Shown in pieces: positions 35,810 to 44,400 of a stretch of DNA of 64,000 nt (within the stretch, counting starts at the first letter, position 1; the number at the start of each line of letters is the position of its first letter). The translations under genes were made by a program, and so were the position numbers. Origin of the DNA: Betaproteobacteria bacterium UKL13-2 (GTDB taxonomy: Bacteria; Pseudomonadota; Gammaproteobacteria; Burkholderiales; Usitatibacteraceae); contig CP012157.1 in the NCBI GenBank assembly GCA_001602455.1, positions 3,157,733-3,221,732 of the forward strand, read 5' to 3'. The notes beneath the pieces are model-generated. The model was given only the letters and a program-made list of their open reading frames with translations, was not told the origin of the DNA and searched no databases.

Positions 35810-38194
35810 TTAATTCCGCAATGGCTTGCCGTTTTTGAGCATGAACGCAATGCGCTCCTGCGTCTTCGGCATCTTTGCCAACGCGACAAAGTGTTTACGT
35901 TCCAAATCGAGCATCCACTTTTCATCAACCAACGAGCCCGGCTCAACCATGCCGCCGCAAAGCACCTCTGCAATGCGTGACGACACCTCGTAATCGTGTT
36001 CAGAAATGAAACCGCCCGCTTTCATGTTGATGAGCATCATCTTGAGTGTGGCAACACCGGTATAGCCCGCCACCGGGAAGGGAGCGGCGGGTAGCGCGGG
36101 GCGCCAGCCGCCTTCGGCCATCGCCCGTGCTTCGGTCAGTGCGACGTAAAGCAATTCGTCTTTATTGAATACCACGCGGTCTGATTCGCGCAAATAGCCC
36201 ATCTCTTTGGCATGTTCACCGCTCTTGGACACTTCACCCATGGCAATACGCGAGAAGGCCTTTTGGAGCTGCGGCATTACGTCGCCGCCGCTGTTGCCAA
36301 CCCCGGCATTCACAGCGGCTCGTAGCGCAAGCTCTTTGCAACCCGCGCCGGCGGGGAGCAAACCCACCCCCGCTTCCACCAAACCGATGTAGCTTTCAAT
36401 CGAGGCCACCACTTTGTTTGAGTGCATCACAAACTCACAGCCGCCACCCAGCGCCATGCCATCGACAGCCGACACCACCGGCACCATCGAGTGCTTGATG
36501 CGCATCGAAGTCGCTTGGAATTTCGCGACCATGGTTTCGAATTCTTCGTACTTTTGCGCTTGCAGCGCTTCGAGCACCTTCACCAGATTGGCACCGACGG
36601 CATATGGCGCTTCGTGCCAAATGACGGCGGCCTCGAAATCCCTCTCGGCAAGGTCGAGCGCCTGCAAGACGCCTTCGAGGACTTCCTCGCCAAGTGAGTG
36701 CATTTTTGACTTGAACGACAGAATGGCAATGTCTTCGAAGCCCTTCGTTGTCCAAACGCGCACGCCTTCGGTATCCAAAACCGTGGTGCCTTTGTCACTC
36801 TGTTCACCGAGTAGAAGCTCGGGGAAAATTTGCCGCTGATATACCCGCAGCGACGAACGCGCTACCGTCGATTTGGAAGATGCCGAGTACGACCCTTCCT
36901 GCGAGTGCACGCCGACACGACCGGCCTCGGTCACCCACGCTGGCAAGGGAACATTCGCCATCGATTTGCCCGCAGCGATATCTTCGGCGATCCAACTGGC
37001 GATCTGTTGCCAGCCTGCCGCTTGCCAGGTTTCAAACGGCCCCATCTTGTAGCCAAAGCCCCAGCGAATCGCGAAATCGATGTCGCGCGCAGAGTGTGCA
37101 ATGTCGGCCAATTGCACGGCGCAGTAGTGCCACAAGTCGCGGAAGATAGACCACAAGAATTGCGCTTGTGGGTTTGTCGATGCACGAAGGGCGGCAATTT
37201 GCTCGGCTGGGTTTTTGATTTTCAGCATCGCGGCGACTTCGTCATCCATTTTGCCGGTGGATGGGCGATAGTCTTGTGCCGCGAGATCCAACACCAAAAT
37301 GTCTTTTCCTTTTTTGGTGTAAATGCCTGCTTTCGTTTTCTGACCCAACGCGCCCTTCGCGAGCAACGCCTGCAACCACGCCGGGCTTTGATAGTACTTG
37401 TGCCACGGATCGTTCGGCAACGTATCGGCCAGCGTCTTGATGGTGAGCGACATGGTGTCCAGACCAACGACATCAGAGGTACGATAGGTCGCCGACTTGG
37501 CGCGGCCAATCGCCGGGCCGGTCAGTGCGTCAACGACATCGAAAGCCAACCCAAATTGGGCAGTGTGATGCATCGTTGCCGCAATCGAAAACACACCGAT
37601 GCGGTTGGCGACGAAGTTCGGGGTGTCTTTTGCACGCACCACGCCCTTGCCCACGGTGGTGGTCAAAAACGTTTCGAGCTGATCGAGGATTGATGCCTCG
37701 GTGAGCGCGGTGGGGATTAACTCCACCAACTTCATATAACGCGGCGGATTAAAAAAATGAATGCCGCAGAAACGATGGCGTAGAGCCTCGGGGAATACTT
37801 TTGACAATTCGGTAATCGAAAGCCCCGATGTGTTGGAGGCGAAAATCGTTTTCTCAGAGATAAAAGGGGCGACCTTTTCGTAGAGCGCTTTTTTCCAATC
37901 CATGCGCTCGGAAATCGCTTCGATAATGAGGTCGCAGCCGCGCAGCAGTTCGAGGTGCTCGTCGTAGTTCGCCTGCACAATCTGGGCAGCCCTGCTCTTC
38001 ACAGCGAACGGATCGGGTGAGAGTTTCATCATGCTATCGATGGCTTTCATCACCACGCCGTTTTTCGGCCCCTCCTTTGCAGGCAAATCAAACAGGATGG
38101 TTTGTACATTGGCGTTGGTCAGATGCGCGGCGATTTGCGCACCCATCACACCTGCACCGAGCACGGCGACTTTACGAATATGGAAATTACTCAA
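35810..38194 (-). CDS. 3-hydroxyacyl-CoA dehydrogenase / enoyl-CoA hydratase fusion
   Basis: 794 aa. The HAD domain is N-terminal: VAVLGAGVMGAQIAAHL (~9-25) for NAD, ASNTSGLSITEL (~118) and HFFNPPRYMKLVELIP (~145). The enoyl-CoA hydratase domain is C-terminal with GMALGGGCEFVMHSN (~600) forming the oxyanion region. This domain order is reversed relative to FadB/FadJ and matches the FadN-type proteins. Family knowledge: hydrates 2-enoyl-CoA and oxidises the L-3-hydroxyacyl-CoA. Pairs with the thiolase downstream. A composite repeat separates it from the upstream thioesterase. Confidence 0.93.
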   Translation of the reverse strand: MSNFHIRKVAVLGAGVMGAQIAAHLTNANVQTILFDLPAKEGPKNGVVMKAIDSMMKLSPDPFAVKSRAAQIVQANYDEHLELLRGCDLIIEAISERMDWKKALYEKVAPFISEKTIFASNTSGLSITELSKVFPEALRHRFCGIHFFNPPRYMKLVELIPTALTEASILDQLETFLTTTVGKGVVRAKDTPNFVANRIGVFSIAATMHHTAQFGLAFDVVDALTGPAIGRAKSATYRTSDVVGLDTMSLTIKTLADTLPNDPWHKYYQSPAWLQALLAKGALGQKTKAGIYTKKGKDILVLDLAAQDYRPSTGKMDDEVAAMLKIKNPAEQIAALRASTNPQAQFLWSIFRDLWHYCAVQLADIAHSARDIDFAIRWGFGYKMGPFETWQAAGWQQIASWIAEDIAAGKSMANVPLPAWVTEAGRVGVHSQEGSYSASSKSTVARSSLRVYQRQIFPELLLGEQSDKGTTVLDTEGVRVWTTKGFEDIAILSFKSKMHSLGEEVLEGVLQALDLAERDFEAAVIWHEAPYAVGANLVKVLEALQAQKYEEFETMVAKFQATSMRIKHSMVPVVSAVDGMALGGGCEFVMHSNKVVASIESYIGLVEAGVGLLPAGAGCKELALRAAVNAGVGNSGGDVMPQLQKAFSRIAMGEVSKSGEHAKEMGYLRESDRVVFNKDELLYVALTEARAMAEGGWRPALPAAPFPVAGYTGVATLKMMLINMKAGGFISEHDYEVSSRIAEVLCGGMVEPGSLVDEKWMLDLERKHFVALAKMPKTQERIAFMLKNGKPLRN

Positions 38195-38234
38195 TTCAGA
38201 CTCCTACAAATCAAAGATTAAAACTCGTCAAAAA

Positions 38235-38368
38235 GGGCACTTCTATAAACCTGCTGCGTGGGCGAATTTCGCGCCTGCGGTGCTCGCCGTACACTGGGGA
38301 CGTGTCCCGTGTTTGCCAAACCCGTCGGCTCGAACTTCGCCCGCTCGCGACGGTTTCGAGAAGTTCCC
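38235..38368. repeat. ~134-bp inverted-repeat element
   Basis: Second full copy of the element at 20848-20982. Arms GGGCACTTCTATAAACC.. and the reverse complement of ..GGTTTCGAGAAGTTCCC match at most positions, around a central GGGGACGTGTCCC. It is followed within 9 nt by a 66-bp hairpin. It fills the gap between the HAD-ECH gene start and the thioesterase stop. Confidence 0.82.
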
Positions 38369-38376
38369 AAAACTTA

Positions 38377-38442
38377 AAAGTCCTTACAGGACGGTCGTTT
38401 TCAAGCAATTTTGGTTGAAAACGCCCGTCAATAAAGGACTTT
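38377..38442. repeat. 66-bp palindromic repeat overlapping the thioesterase stop
   Basis: The best-preserved hairpin of the family. Left arm AAAGTCCTTACAGGACGG.. pairs with ..CCGTCAATAAAGGACTTT, with inner GTTTTCAA / TTGAAAAC and a ten-nt loop GCAATTTTGG. The right outer arm contains the thioesterase stop codon (38428-38430) and its last four codons. Confidence 0.85.
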
Positions 38443-38844
38443 CTCAGTCAGCGGCAGCTCGCGCGGATCGCCATTGTCGTCGATGGCAACATAGGTCAGT
38501 TCGGCTTCGGTAACTTTCACCACTTCGCTGCCGAAGCGATGCCGCTGCGCATACACCTCAACATCAACTGTGATCGATGTCCGCCCCGTCTTGACGACAG
38601 CGGCATAAAAACTCACCAGATCCCCCACGAACACCGGCTCCTTAAAGGCAAAGGAATTCACGGCGACCGTTGCCACTTTTCCCATGGCGCGTTGGGTGGC
38701 CGGTACACTGCCCGCCAAATCAACTTGTGCCATGACCCAGCCGCCGAAGATTGTTCCATTCGCATTGGTATCAGCCGGCATCGGGATGATGCGGATGGTT
38801 GGCTGCTTATCCGCTGGAAGGGTGACCATGGTGGAGATTCGCAT
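38428..38844 (-). CDS. Acyl-CoA thioesterase (hotdog fold, YciA-like)
   Basis: 138 aa. NANGTIFGGWVMAQVDLAGS (~28-47) holds the N-x-x-G-x-(I/L)-F-G-G motif of the YciA/BACH hotdog thioesterases, with the catalytic Asp in VDLAG. AVNSFAFKEPVFVGDLVSFY follows. Family knowledge: hydrolyses acyl-CoA to free acid and CoA, releasing trapped CoA. It sits inside the beta-oxidation cluster between the two multifunctional proteins, and the acyl-CoA synthetase gene is 49 nt upstream. Its last codons lie inside a palindromic repeat. Confidence 0.92.
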   Translation of the reverse strand: MRISTMVTLPADKQPTIRIIPMPADTNANGTIFGGWVMAQVDLAGSVPATQRAMGKVATVAVNSFAFKEPVFVGDLVSFYAAVVKTGRTSITVDVEVYAQRHRFGSEVVKVTEAELTYVAIDDNGDPRELPLTEKVLY

Positions 38845-38893
38845 TTGTACAAACTACCTTTTCTTAATTTGGAGTGAAGTCCGAACCACCGTG

Positions 38894-40669
38894 TTAGACG
38901 GTATGCCCTTTGTACATGGATTCAATCGCCGCTGCGTACTTATTCACGATCACGCTGCGCTTTAACTTCAGCGTTGGTGTGATGAGTCCATTATCAATCG
39001 TCCACTTTTCTTTAACGACACTTACCTTGCGCACCTGCGCGTAGCCAGGAAAATCCTTAATACGTTTAGCGATACGTTGAACCAGCAACTTTTCGGCCTT
39101 GGCACTTCCATCGGTGGTCAGATCCAGCTTTGCGTCCGCCGCGGCGCGCGCCCATTCGTCGTCATTAAGCACCGCGACGGCGGATAGATAGGGCTTGCCT
39201 TCGCCAAACACGAGCACTTGTTCAAACACGGGATCGAGCTGAATGGCCAGTTCCATATCCACTGGCGGTACTTTCTCGCCGTTACCCATCACGATGATGT
39301 CTTTCAACCGGCCGGTGATGGTAACGTACCCATGCTCATCGATATGAACCTGGTCTCCCGTTTTCAACCAACCATCGTCAGTCAGCACCGCACGAGTGGC
39401 ATCGGGATTGTTCCAATAGCCCAGCATGATGTTCGGGCCGCGCGCCATCAACTCACCGTTTTCGCCGATACGCAGTTCCACGCCCGGAACCGCCGGCCCG
39501 ATGCTGTGCGGATTGTTTTTCTCCAGCAGATTTACCGTTAACAGTGGGGATGCCTCCGACAGTCCGTAGCCCTGACAAATTGGCAACCCTAGCCCAATAA
39601 ACACTTTTGCAACAGACGGCGATAACGCAGCGCCACCAGAAATGGCGAATCTCAACTTGCCACCGAGTCGATCAAGCAGTTTCTTCGCGACCAATTTTTC
39701 CAGTAACGGCCAGAGAAAATACTGTGGCTTCCATTTGCCTCGCCCGTGTTCGTACTCAAACTTGTTCCAGCCTGTCTCCACTGCAAACTCAAAAAGGTGG
39801 CGGCGAATAGGCGACGATTTTTTTAGCTGCTCTCGGATGGCTGCATAAAAGCGTTCGTAGATGCGCGGCACCGAAAAAATCACCGTCGGCTGGATGATAC
39901 GAAAGTCTTCTGCAAGCTGCGGGATCGAGCGGGAGAACACCATCGAGGCACCTGAAACGACATTCAGGTAATAGTCGCAGGTACGCTCAAACATATGTGA
40001 GAGCGGTAAAAAGGACAGGAACACATCTTCCGGGTAAACGTCATAGACCGCCAAGCCTGACTGGACATTTGCCAGCATATTGCGATGGGAAAGCATGACG
40101 CCCTTCGGCTTACCGGTGGTGCCGCTCGTATAAACAATAGTTGCCAGCGCGTTCGACTCGGTCGCGGGACGATCAAAACTGCCCCGTGCCGACGGCAACC
40201 AATCTGCGAGTATGATGAGCCTCGGTTCATCCGGGTCCACCACGGGTTTGATGCAAATGATTCGCTGCAAACCGCCCAACTGTTCCCTTACGGTCCTCAA
40301 GCGTTTCCATTGCTCTTCACCGTCGATGACGATTGCTTTGACTTCAGCGTCGTTGAGGATGTAGGCGACGTTGTCGGGGCGGTCATCGACGAACAATGGC
40401 ACCGGCACCATGCCGTTGGCGTAGGCCGCTTGATCAAACAGCACCCAGTTGACGCTGTTTTTCATCATGATCGCGATACGATCACCGACACCCAGACCAT
40501 CACGGCGAAGCCCTTCGTGCGCCCGGGCGACTAACTCGCCGATCTCCCGCCATGTGACGCCGCGCCATTCTTTGGTCGCGCTTTCATACTCGCGATACGC
40601 CGGCGCATTGGGCGAGGTGCGACAACGCAACGCAAACACGTCGGCAATGGTCGCACTGTCTTCGAACAT
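38894..40669 (-). CDS. Long-chain acyl-CoA synthetase (AMP-forming)
   Basis: 591 aa from ATG 40669 (MFEDSATIADVF), which gives the normal family length. The frame is open to 41017, but that extension is Cys/His-rich and unlike the family. Motifs: VYTSGTTGKPKGVMLSH (~156-172, P-loop/A3), YGLSEASPLLTVN (~355) and GWLKTGDQVHIDEHGYVTIT (A7). Family knowledge: activates fatty acids to acyl-CoA via acyl-AMP at the inner membrane (COG1022 clade). It would feed both beta-oxidation pairs of this cluster. There is no strong Shine-Dalgarno at 40669, so the start is moderately certain. Confidence 0.9.
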   Translation of the reverse strand: MFEDSATIADVFALRCRTSPNAPAYREYESATKEWRGVTWREIGELVARAHEGLRRDGLGVGDRIAIMMKNSVNWVLFDQAAYANGMVPVPLFVDDRPDNVAYILNDAEVKAIVIDGEEQWKRLRTVREQLGGLQRIICIKPVVDPDEPRLIILADWLPSARGSFDRPATESNALATIVYTSGTTGKPKGVMLSHRNMLANVQSGLAVYDVYPEDVFLSFLPLSHMFERTCDYYLNVVSGASMVFSRSIPQLAEDFRIIQPTVIFSVPRIYERFYAAIREQLKKSSPIRRHLFEFAVETGWNKFEYEHGRGKWKPQYFLWPLLEKLVAKKLLDRLGGKLRFAISGGAALSPSVAKVFIGLGLPICQGYGLSEASPLLTVNLLEKNNPHSIGPAVPGVELRIGENGELMARGPNIMLGYWNNPDATRAVLTDDGWLKTGDQVHIDEHGYVTITGRLKDIIVMGNGEKVPPVDMELAIQLDPVFEQVLVFGEGKPYLSAVAVLNDDEWARAAADAKLDLTTDGSAKAEKLLVQRIAKRIKDFPGYAQVRKVSVVKEKWTIDNGLITPTLKLKRSVIVNKYAAAIESMYKGHTV

Positions 40670-40964
40670 CAGATAACGTGTACCGTGGCGATTTTGCAAG
40701 ATCGATGCGTGGGATGTTGGGGCCAACTGGATTCCTTGCAGTATGGGGCGCGACTCAGTCAATCGCAGCCATTGATCTACTCGACCTCTGACCGCCATAG
40801 AGGGCAGGCAGCGGAGAAATATACGTTCCTGACCGACATCACAACGATATCGGCGTGACAGACAACTGATCCCGTGCAAACACGGAAACGGCGATGCGTC
40901 AACGGCGTGGCCGACAAACTCTGCCACTGCGACCGCATACGATTGTGCATGATGATGGTTAAAC
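40670..40964. other. Gap between acyl-CoA synthetase and FadJ-like gene
   Basis: 295 nt that could hold a promoter for the synthetase gene. The minus strand is one open frame with the synthetase, but its composition is not protein-like. No PsrA-type palindrome or terminator was found. Confidence 0.45.
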
Positions 40965-42995
40965 TCAAACGGACATCCATCCTGAATCAGGCGCAAATCG
41001 CACGCCATGCCGCTCATGTAGCGCCTTCATTTCATCGAGCAGCCCCTCGCGCCCAGCGCTGCGTAAATAGTTGATCGGCCCGCCACGGTGTGGCGCGAAG
41101 CCGGTACCAAAAATCACACCGGCATCACACAGATCTGCATCCTGCACAATACCTTCACGCACGCACGCTACCGCTTCGTTGACCGCCGGTAACGTCATCC
41201 GCATCCATAGTGGTGCCAAATCTACCGTGCCCGACCCATTGGACTTTTGTGGATGGCCATTCACCCACTTGTAAAAACCCTCGCCGGTTTTTTTGCCGAG
41301 TTTTTTTGCGGCGACGAGTTCTTGAATTTTTTGCGGCTGCGGATTGCCTTGTTTGTGCAACTCGGTACCGACGGCGAGGCCAACATCGAGCCCCACCGTG
41401 TCGGCCAACTCAATCGGGCCCATCGGCATACCAAATTCTTTGGCGGCAGCATCGATGGTCTCTGCCGGAATACCCTCCTCCAACATGATCTGCGCTTCGG
41501 TCATATAGGGCGTCAAGATACGATTGACCAAAAATCCCGGTGCGGATTTAACTGGTAGCGGCAGTTTGTTGATCTTCTTCACAAACACTTGCGCCGACTT
41601 CATCACCTCATCGGAAGTTTGCGGTCCCTGCACAATTTCGACCAGCATCATCATCGCAACGGGATTAAAGAAGTGGACACCAACCAGCCGCTCAGGTCTT
41701 GCAAGGCCAGGTGCGAGTTCTTGCAGTGGAATTGAAGAGGTATTTGTCGCCAAGATTGCGCCCGGCTTCAGGCGCGGCTCGATTGATGCGTATAACGTCT
41801 TCTTGATTTCTGCGTTTTCAACGATCGCTTCAATCACCAAATCGCAGTTCGCAACGCCATCACCCTTCACGTCGGGAATCAAACGATCCATTGCGGCTTG
41901 CACCAGATGTGCTTCCTTGAATTTTTTCTTGTAGAGAGCCGCGGCACGCTTGATCGCAGGTGCAATACGTTCGTGGTCGAGGTCTTGCAATGTCACCTTC
42001 ATCCCCTTGAGGGCGCACCACGCCGCAATGTCACCACCCATCACGCCAGCACCCACGACGTGTACGTGTTTGATGTCGGATGAGCCCGCGCCCAGCGCCT
42101 TCAGTCGGTCCTGTAGCTTAAAGATTCGAATCAAATTGCGCGCGGTCGGATGTTCAAACAACTTCTGCATCGAACCATCAGCACCCACTGGCACCTTGCG
42201 CGGATCACCATCGTACTTCTCCCACACGTCAATGATCGCGTATGGTGCCGGATAATGATCACGACGTGCTTTCTTCGCAACTTGTTTGCGTGACGCACTC
42301 GCCACAAAACCGCGAATCACCGGCCAGTTGGTCACGGCGTCTTTCAGCGCCGGTTGATGCGGCGCAGGCGGTTTTTGCAACAGCATGGTCGCCGCATTGG
42401 TGAAATGGCGGCGCGGTGTAACAACGTCTACCAACCCCATCCGTTTGGCCGTTCTTGCATTCACCGCACGTCCCGTCAACATTAGCCCTAGCGCCTGGCC
42501 CGCGCCAATCAGGTGTGGCATGCGTTGCGCCCCCCCCCATCCTGGCACGATACCGAGCATGACCTCAGGAAGCGCCATCTTGGTCTTTGGGCCCTCGTCG
42601 GCAATTCGGTAACGACATGCGAGTGCTAACTCGGTACCGCCGCCCATACAAAAGCCGTGAATCATCGCAACGGTGGGAAAGGGCAGCGCCGCAACCTGAT
42701 CAAACACATCGAGTCCGAGCTTGGTCATCGCAACGGCTTCTTCGACACTCTTGAAACTCGTAAATTCATCGATGTCTGCACCCGCCGCAAAGCCGTTATC
42801 TTTGGCCGATTGGATCGCCAGGCCTTTGACTGGGTTGGCGGCTAGGTGCGTACACACCGCACCCAACTCGCGCAGCGCTTCGGATGAAAATGTATTGGTT
42901 GAGTCGGGCGAGCCGTCGGGTTTGGCACGATCAAAGGTGAGAAAGCCAAGACCGTTGGATTCAACAACAAGACGCCAGTGTTTCCAGTTCTGCAT
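40965..42995 (-). CDS. fadJ: FadJ/FadB-like fatty oxidation complex alpha subunit
   Basis: 676 aa. Enoyl-CoA hydratase domain first: GFAAGADIDEF (~68), GFCMGGGTELALACRYRIA (~117) and LGIVPGWGGAQRMP (~147). The dehydrogenase domain follows, VHVVGAGVMGGDIAAW (~305-320), NTSSIPLQELA and HFFNPVAMMMLVEIV. Domain order is that of FadB/FadJ. Family knowledge: hydratase, 3-hydroxyacyl-CoA dehydrogenase and often isomerase/epimerase activities. It pairs with the FadI-like thiolase 118 nt upstream. A run of nine G codes GlyGly at the PGWGGAQ loop (42530-42538). The symbol is by best resemblance. Confidence 0.92.
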   Translation of the reverse strand: MQNWKHWRLVVESNGLGFLTFDRAKPDGSPDSTNTFSSEALRELGAVCTHLAANPVKGLAIQSAKDNGFAAGADIDEFTSFKSVEEAVAMTKLGLDVFDQVAALPFPTVAMIHGFCMGGGTELALACRYRIADEGPKTKMALPEVMLGIVPGWGGAQRMPHLIGAGQALGLMLTGRAVNARTAKRMGLVDVVTPRRHFTNAATMLLQKPPAPHQPALKDAVTNWPVIRGFVASASRKQVAKKARRDHYPAPYAIIDVWEKYDGDPRKVPVGADGSMQKLFEHPTARNLIRIFKLQDRLKALGAGSSDIKHVHVVGAGVMGGDIAAWCALKGMKVTLQDLDHERIAPAIKRAAALYKKKFKEAHLVQAAMDRLIPDVKGDGVANCDLVIEAIVENAEIKKTLYASIEPRLKPGAILATNTSSIPLQELAPGLARPERLVGVHFFNPVAMMMLVEIVQGPQTSDEVMKSAQVFVKKINKLPLPVKSAPGFLVNRILTPYMTEAQIMLEEGIPAETIDAAAKEFGMPMGPIELADTVGLDVGLAVGTELHKQGNPQPQKIQELVAAKKLGKKTGEGFYKWVNGHPQKSNGSGTVDLAPLWMRMTLPAVNEAVACVREGIVQDADLCDAGVIFGTGFAPHRGGPINYLRSAGREGLLDEMKALHERHGVRFAPDSGWMSV

Positions 42996-43037
42996 GTGCT
43001 GCTCCGGGAGTGCAATTTTTATGATTACTACAATTGC

Positions 43038-43103
43038 AAACTCGCCTATCCACGCGCAGTTTCAAGCATTTTTGGCTCGAAAAGCCCGCCAATCGGCGAG
43101 TTT
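43038..43103. repeat. 66-bp palindromic repeat between fadJ-like and fadI-like genes
   Basis: Outer arms AAACTCGCC / GGCGAGTTT and inner TTTC..GAAA around loop GCATTTTTGG. Same length, loop and layout as 38377-38442. Confidence 0.82.
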
Positions 43104-43113
43104 AAATTTCTGA

Positions 43114-44397
43114 CTACGAACGTTCGAGCAGCATTGCGCCGCCTTGCCCGCCGCCAATACAAAGGCTCGCCGCTGCGCGTTTGCCGCTGGTACGCTCGAG
43201 TGTTTTCAGCGCATGCAACACCACCCGTGCGCCCGACGCCCCGATAGGGTGTCCAATGGCAATCGCCCCACCATCGACGTTGAACTTGGCGCGATCCATT
43301 GCGCCGAATGCGCCGCTCAAGCCGAGCTTCTCTTTGCAATAGGCTTCCGATTCCCACGCCGCCAAACAGCCAAGCACTTGCGCCGCGAATGCCTCGTTGA
43401 TCTCCAGACAATCGAGGTCGTTCAAGCCGAGGCCGTTACGCAATAACATCGGCGTGATGGCGTGTACTGGACCCAACCCCATCTCTGCCGGATCAAGCCC
43501 GCTCCACTGTGAGTCCACTATCGCGCCAAGCGGATTCAAGTCGTATCGCGCCACCGCTTCTTCGGACGCGAGTATCAACATCGCCGCGCCATCGGTAACT
43601 TGTGATGCATTGCCCGCCGTTACGCTGCCGTAGGTCTTGTCGAAGACGGGACGTAACTTGGCTAGTCTTTCCTTGGTTGAATCGGTGCGCACGCCGTCGT
43701 CTTCCTTGTAAACGATGCCCGCCGCGTCAATCAGCGGCTCGATTTCGGAAAAGTGTCCGGCCGCTCTGCCCGCCAACACGCGTTGGTGAGACTCTGCGGC
43801 AAACGCGTCCATCATCTCACGCGTAATACCGAAGCGTTTGGCAACAATCTCCGCTGTCGAGCCCATGGACAACTTCACAATCGGGTCGGTGAGGCCTTTA
43901 AGAATCGCGATGACCGGAACGAGATAACTCAAACGGAACTTCGTGACCACGCCTGCACGCTGACCGAATGATTTGGCAGCGTACCAATCGGCAAGCCAAT
44001 TCACCATCGCCGGGCCAAACAGCAGTGGCGCATGGCTCATCGCATCCGTTCCGCCAGCGAGCACGAGATGAGATTTACCGGCAAGGATATTCATGTAGGC
44101 GGAGTCAAGCGCCTGCATCCCAGAAGCGCAGTTGCGCATTACCGTCCATGCTGGCACCTTGTCGCCACAGCCGACACGAAGTGCGACCACGCGGCCAATG
44201 TTGGCTTCATCCGCACTCGGCATCGCCGCACCGACGATGACCTCATCAAATGCCGTTGGCGAAAATTTCTGGCGCGCCAGCAATGCCCTGGCGCAGCCGA
44301 CCGCAAGATCGCCGCCGGAAAACGGGCCTAACTTACCCTTGGCCTTTAGAAATGGCGTGCGGGCGCCATCGACAACATAGACTTTTTTCATCGGCAA
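43114..44397 (-). CDS. fadI: Acetyl-CoA acyltransferase FadI-like
   Basis: 427 aa, longer than FadA and typical of FadI. MRNCASGMQALDSAY carries the nucleophilic Cys (~91), GHPIGASGARVVLHAL the His, and SLCIGGGQGGAMLLE the second Cys. An insertion LSYLVPVIAILKGLTDPIV (~155-175) is a hydrophobic segment typical of FadI membrane association. Family knowledge: 3-ketoacyl-CoA thiolase beta subunit of the FadIJ complex. It starts 3 nt after the fadE stop and is followed by a hairpin repeat and fadJ, so fadE-fadI-fadJ form an operon. Symbol by resemblance. Confidence 0.92.
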   Translation of the reverse strand: MPMKKVYVVDGARTPFLKAKGKLGPFSGGDLAVGCARALLARQKFSPTAFDEVIVGAAMPSADEANIGRVVALRVGCGDKVPAWTVMRNCASGMQALDSAYMNILAGKSHLVLAGGTDAMSHAPLLFGPAMVNWLADWYAAKSFGQRAGVVTKFRLSYLVPVIAILKGLTDPIVKLSMGSTAEIVAKRFGITREMMDAFAAESHQRVLAGRAAGHFSEIEPLIDAAGIVYKEDDGVRTDSTKERLAKLRPVFDKTYGSVTAGNASQVTDGAAMLILASEEAVARYDLNPLGAIVDSQWSGLDPAEMGLGPVHAITPMLLRNGLGLNDLDCLEINEAFAAQVLGCLAAWESEAYCKEKLGLSGAFGAMDRAKFNVDGGAIAIGHPIGASGARVVLHALKTLERTSGKRAAASLCIGGGQGGAMLLERS

Positions 44398-44400
44398 TCC

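Noticed and set aside
38211-38408. Open minus-strand frame across the ~134-bp repeat (also at 20807-21088)
   Set aside because: The shared frame is explained by the repeat's near identity; no ribosome site, no recognisable family, and two of three differences are missense.
40670-41017. 116-codon N-terminal extension of the acyl-CoA synthetase
   Set aside because: Cys/His-rich and unlike the family; it overlaps the FadJ-like gene end, and the ATG at 40669 gives the normal length.
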